Shown in pieces: positions 5,655-6,711 of a stretch of DNA of 6,711 nt. Each line of letters opens with the position of its first letter. Within the stretch, counting starts at the first letter, position 1. The notes beneath the pieces were generated by a model, which did no database searches, had not been told where the DNA came from, and was given only the letters and a program-made list of their open reading frames with translations. The translations under genes were made by a program, and so were the position numbers. This DNA comes from Pyrinomonadaceae bacterium. GTDB lineage: Bacteria; Acidobacteriota; Blastocatellia; Pyrinomonadales; Pyrinomonadaceae. The DNA lies in NCBI GenBank assembly GCA_013813825.1, contig JACCRA010000800.1:1-6711 (forward strand). Direction: 5' to 3'.

Positions 5655-6711
5655 ATGCCCATAGCATTTGATTTTCAACCCTGCACCCGCCTCGTCTTCG
5701 GCGAAGGCGCGCTTGAGCGGCTCGGCGAGTTGGCGCGCGAGTTGGGTTTTCGGCGGACGCTGCTCGTCGCGGATCGCGGCCTCGTCGAGTCCGGCCATGT
5801 TGATGAAGCCCTCACGCCGCTGAAAAAAGTCGGCAGCGAGGTCTTATCCTTTCACGACTTCGACGTGAATCCCGACACGCGGATGATCGAGCGGGGCCGC
5901 GACTTCGCCGCACCGCTTGAAATTGACTCGATCATCGGCCTCGGCGGCGGCTCGTCGCTCGACTGCGCGAAGGGCATCAACTTTTTGCTGACCAACGGCG
6001 GACAGATGAAGGACTATTGGGGCTATGGCAAAGCGACCAAGCCGATGCTTCCCATGATCGGTGTGCCGACCACCGCCGGGACGGGCAGTGAGGCGCAGTC
6101 TTACGCGCTCATCTCCGAATACGAAACGCGCGTCAAGATGGCTTGCGGCGACAGACAGGCGGCGTTTCGCGTCGCGTTGCTCGATCCGCTGCTCACCGTC
6201 TCGCAGCCCGCGCAAGTCACCGCCGCCGCCGGCTTCGACGCCCTCGCGCACGCCGTCGAAACTTACGTGACGACGAAGCGCAATCCGCTCTCCGAGATGT
6301 TCTCGCGCGAGGCGTGGCGGCTACTCGCGGGTAACTACGAGCGCGTGCTCTCGCACCCGCACGACACAGAGGCACGCGGACGAATGCAACTCGGCGCGCA
6401 CTTCGCCGGCATCGCGATTGAAAATTCGATGCTCGGCGCGACGCACGCCTGCGCCAACCCGCTAACGCAACACTATGGCACGACGCACGGCGTCGCCATC
6501 GCCGCCCTGCTCCCGACTGTAGTGCGTTGGAATAGCCCAAGCGTCGCGGAGCGCTACCGCGAATTCGCCGCGCTCTTGCCGAATAATCAACCAGACAACG
6601 ACGGCCTCGCGCGCCGACTCGAAGAACTCGCGGCGGCGGCCAGTCTCCCGACTAAGTTATCCGCGCTCGACATTCCACAAAATGCCCTCCCGTTGCTCGC
6701 GGAAAACGCGG
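5655..6711 (+). CDS. Iron-containing (group III) alcohol dehydrogenase, 3' truncated
   Basis: The frame runs open from the ATG at 5655 to the window edge, giving 352 residues. The family is usually about 380-390 long, so roughly 30 C-terminal residues are missing. The N-terminus (FDFQPCTRLVFGEGALERL, residues 5-23) is typical. The NAD(P)-binding motif GGGSSLDCAK is at 97-106 and PTTAGTGSE at 138-146. Metal ligands expected from E. coli FucO (D196, H200, H263, H277) match D195, H199, H264 and H278 here, within FDALAHA and GATHACANPL...TTHG. It should interconvert an alcohol and an aldehyde or ketone with NAD(P) in the cytoplasm, but the substrate is not readable. N268 stands where FucO-type enzymes have a second histidine. 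The start has no visible Shine-Dalgarno sequence; the next in-frame stop upstream is the TGA at 5589, with no better start between. GC is high (44 of 60 bases at 6181-6240), unlike the gene before it. Confidence 0.92.
   Translation, partial: MPIAFDFQPCTRLVFGEGALERLGELARELGFRRTLLVADRGLVESGHVDEALTPLKKVGSEVLSFHDFDVNPDTRMIERGRDFAAPLEIDSIIGLGGGSSLDCAKGINFLLTNGGQMKDYWGYGKATKPMLPMIGVPTTAGTGSEAQSYALISEYETRVKMACGDRQAAFRVALLDPLLTVSQPAQVTAAAGFDALAHAVETYVTTKRNPLSEMFSREAWRLLAGNYERVLSHPHDTEARGRMQLGAHFAGIAIENSMLGATHACANPLTQHYGTTHGVAIAALLPTVVRWNSPSVAERYREFAALLPNNQPDNDGLARRLEELAAAASLPTKLSALDIPQNALPLLAENA

Overview
The window looks like a piece of a bacterial chromosome of roughly 60% GC. It holds six genes, all on the + strand and closely spaced. 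The first is cut by the left edge and the last by the right edge. Three features together suggest Acidobacteriota, perhaps class Blastocatellia: secreted PQQ-like (BamB-type) beta-propeller proteins in tandem, a PQQ-operon-style C-terminal jelly-roll-like domain, and a TTTTGCC heptamer repeat. This placement is inference from family habits and composition. No rRNA or other marker gene is present to prove it.

Layout. Positions 1-585 are the 3' end of a gene whose visible 194 residues look like a concanavalin/LamG-like beta-sandwich domain, of the kind found at the C-terminus of some PQQ-like propeller proteins. Positions 599-1633 encode a complete SAM-dependent O-methyltransferase of the plant COMT/ASMT type. 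Positions 1673-3178 and 3209-4561 encode two exported PQQ-like beta-propeller proteins, homologous but clearly diverged. Positions 4628-5587 encode an exported protein of unknown function with faint LolA/RseB-like features and lower GC than its neighbours. Positions 5655-6711 encode the first 352 residues of an iron-containing (group III) alcohol dehydrogenase whose C-terminus lies beyond the window.

The first five genes are separated by 13, 39, 30 and 66 bp. Four of the five starts chosen inside the window have a recognisable Shine-Dalgarno sequence, and I see no convincing terminator between genes, so genes 1-5 are plausibly one transcript. The alcohol dehydrogenase follows after 67 bp without a visible ribosome-binding site and with markedly higher GC, so it may belong to a different unit. 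Gene products split by location: the two propellers and the unknown protein carry signal peptides, while the methyltransferase and the dehydrogenase look cytoplasmic. Nothing in the sequence fixes a shared pathway.

The most unusual sequence feature is at 1693-1741. The hydrophobic core of the first propeller's signal peptide is written in a degenerate tandem heptamer repeat. That heptamer gives the same hydrophobic heptad in every forward frame. I found no RNA genes, mobile elements, CRISPR arrays or att sites.
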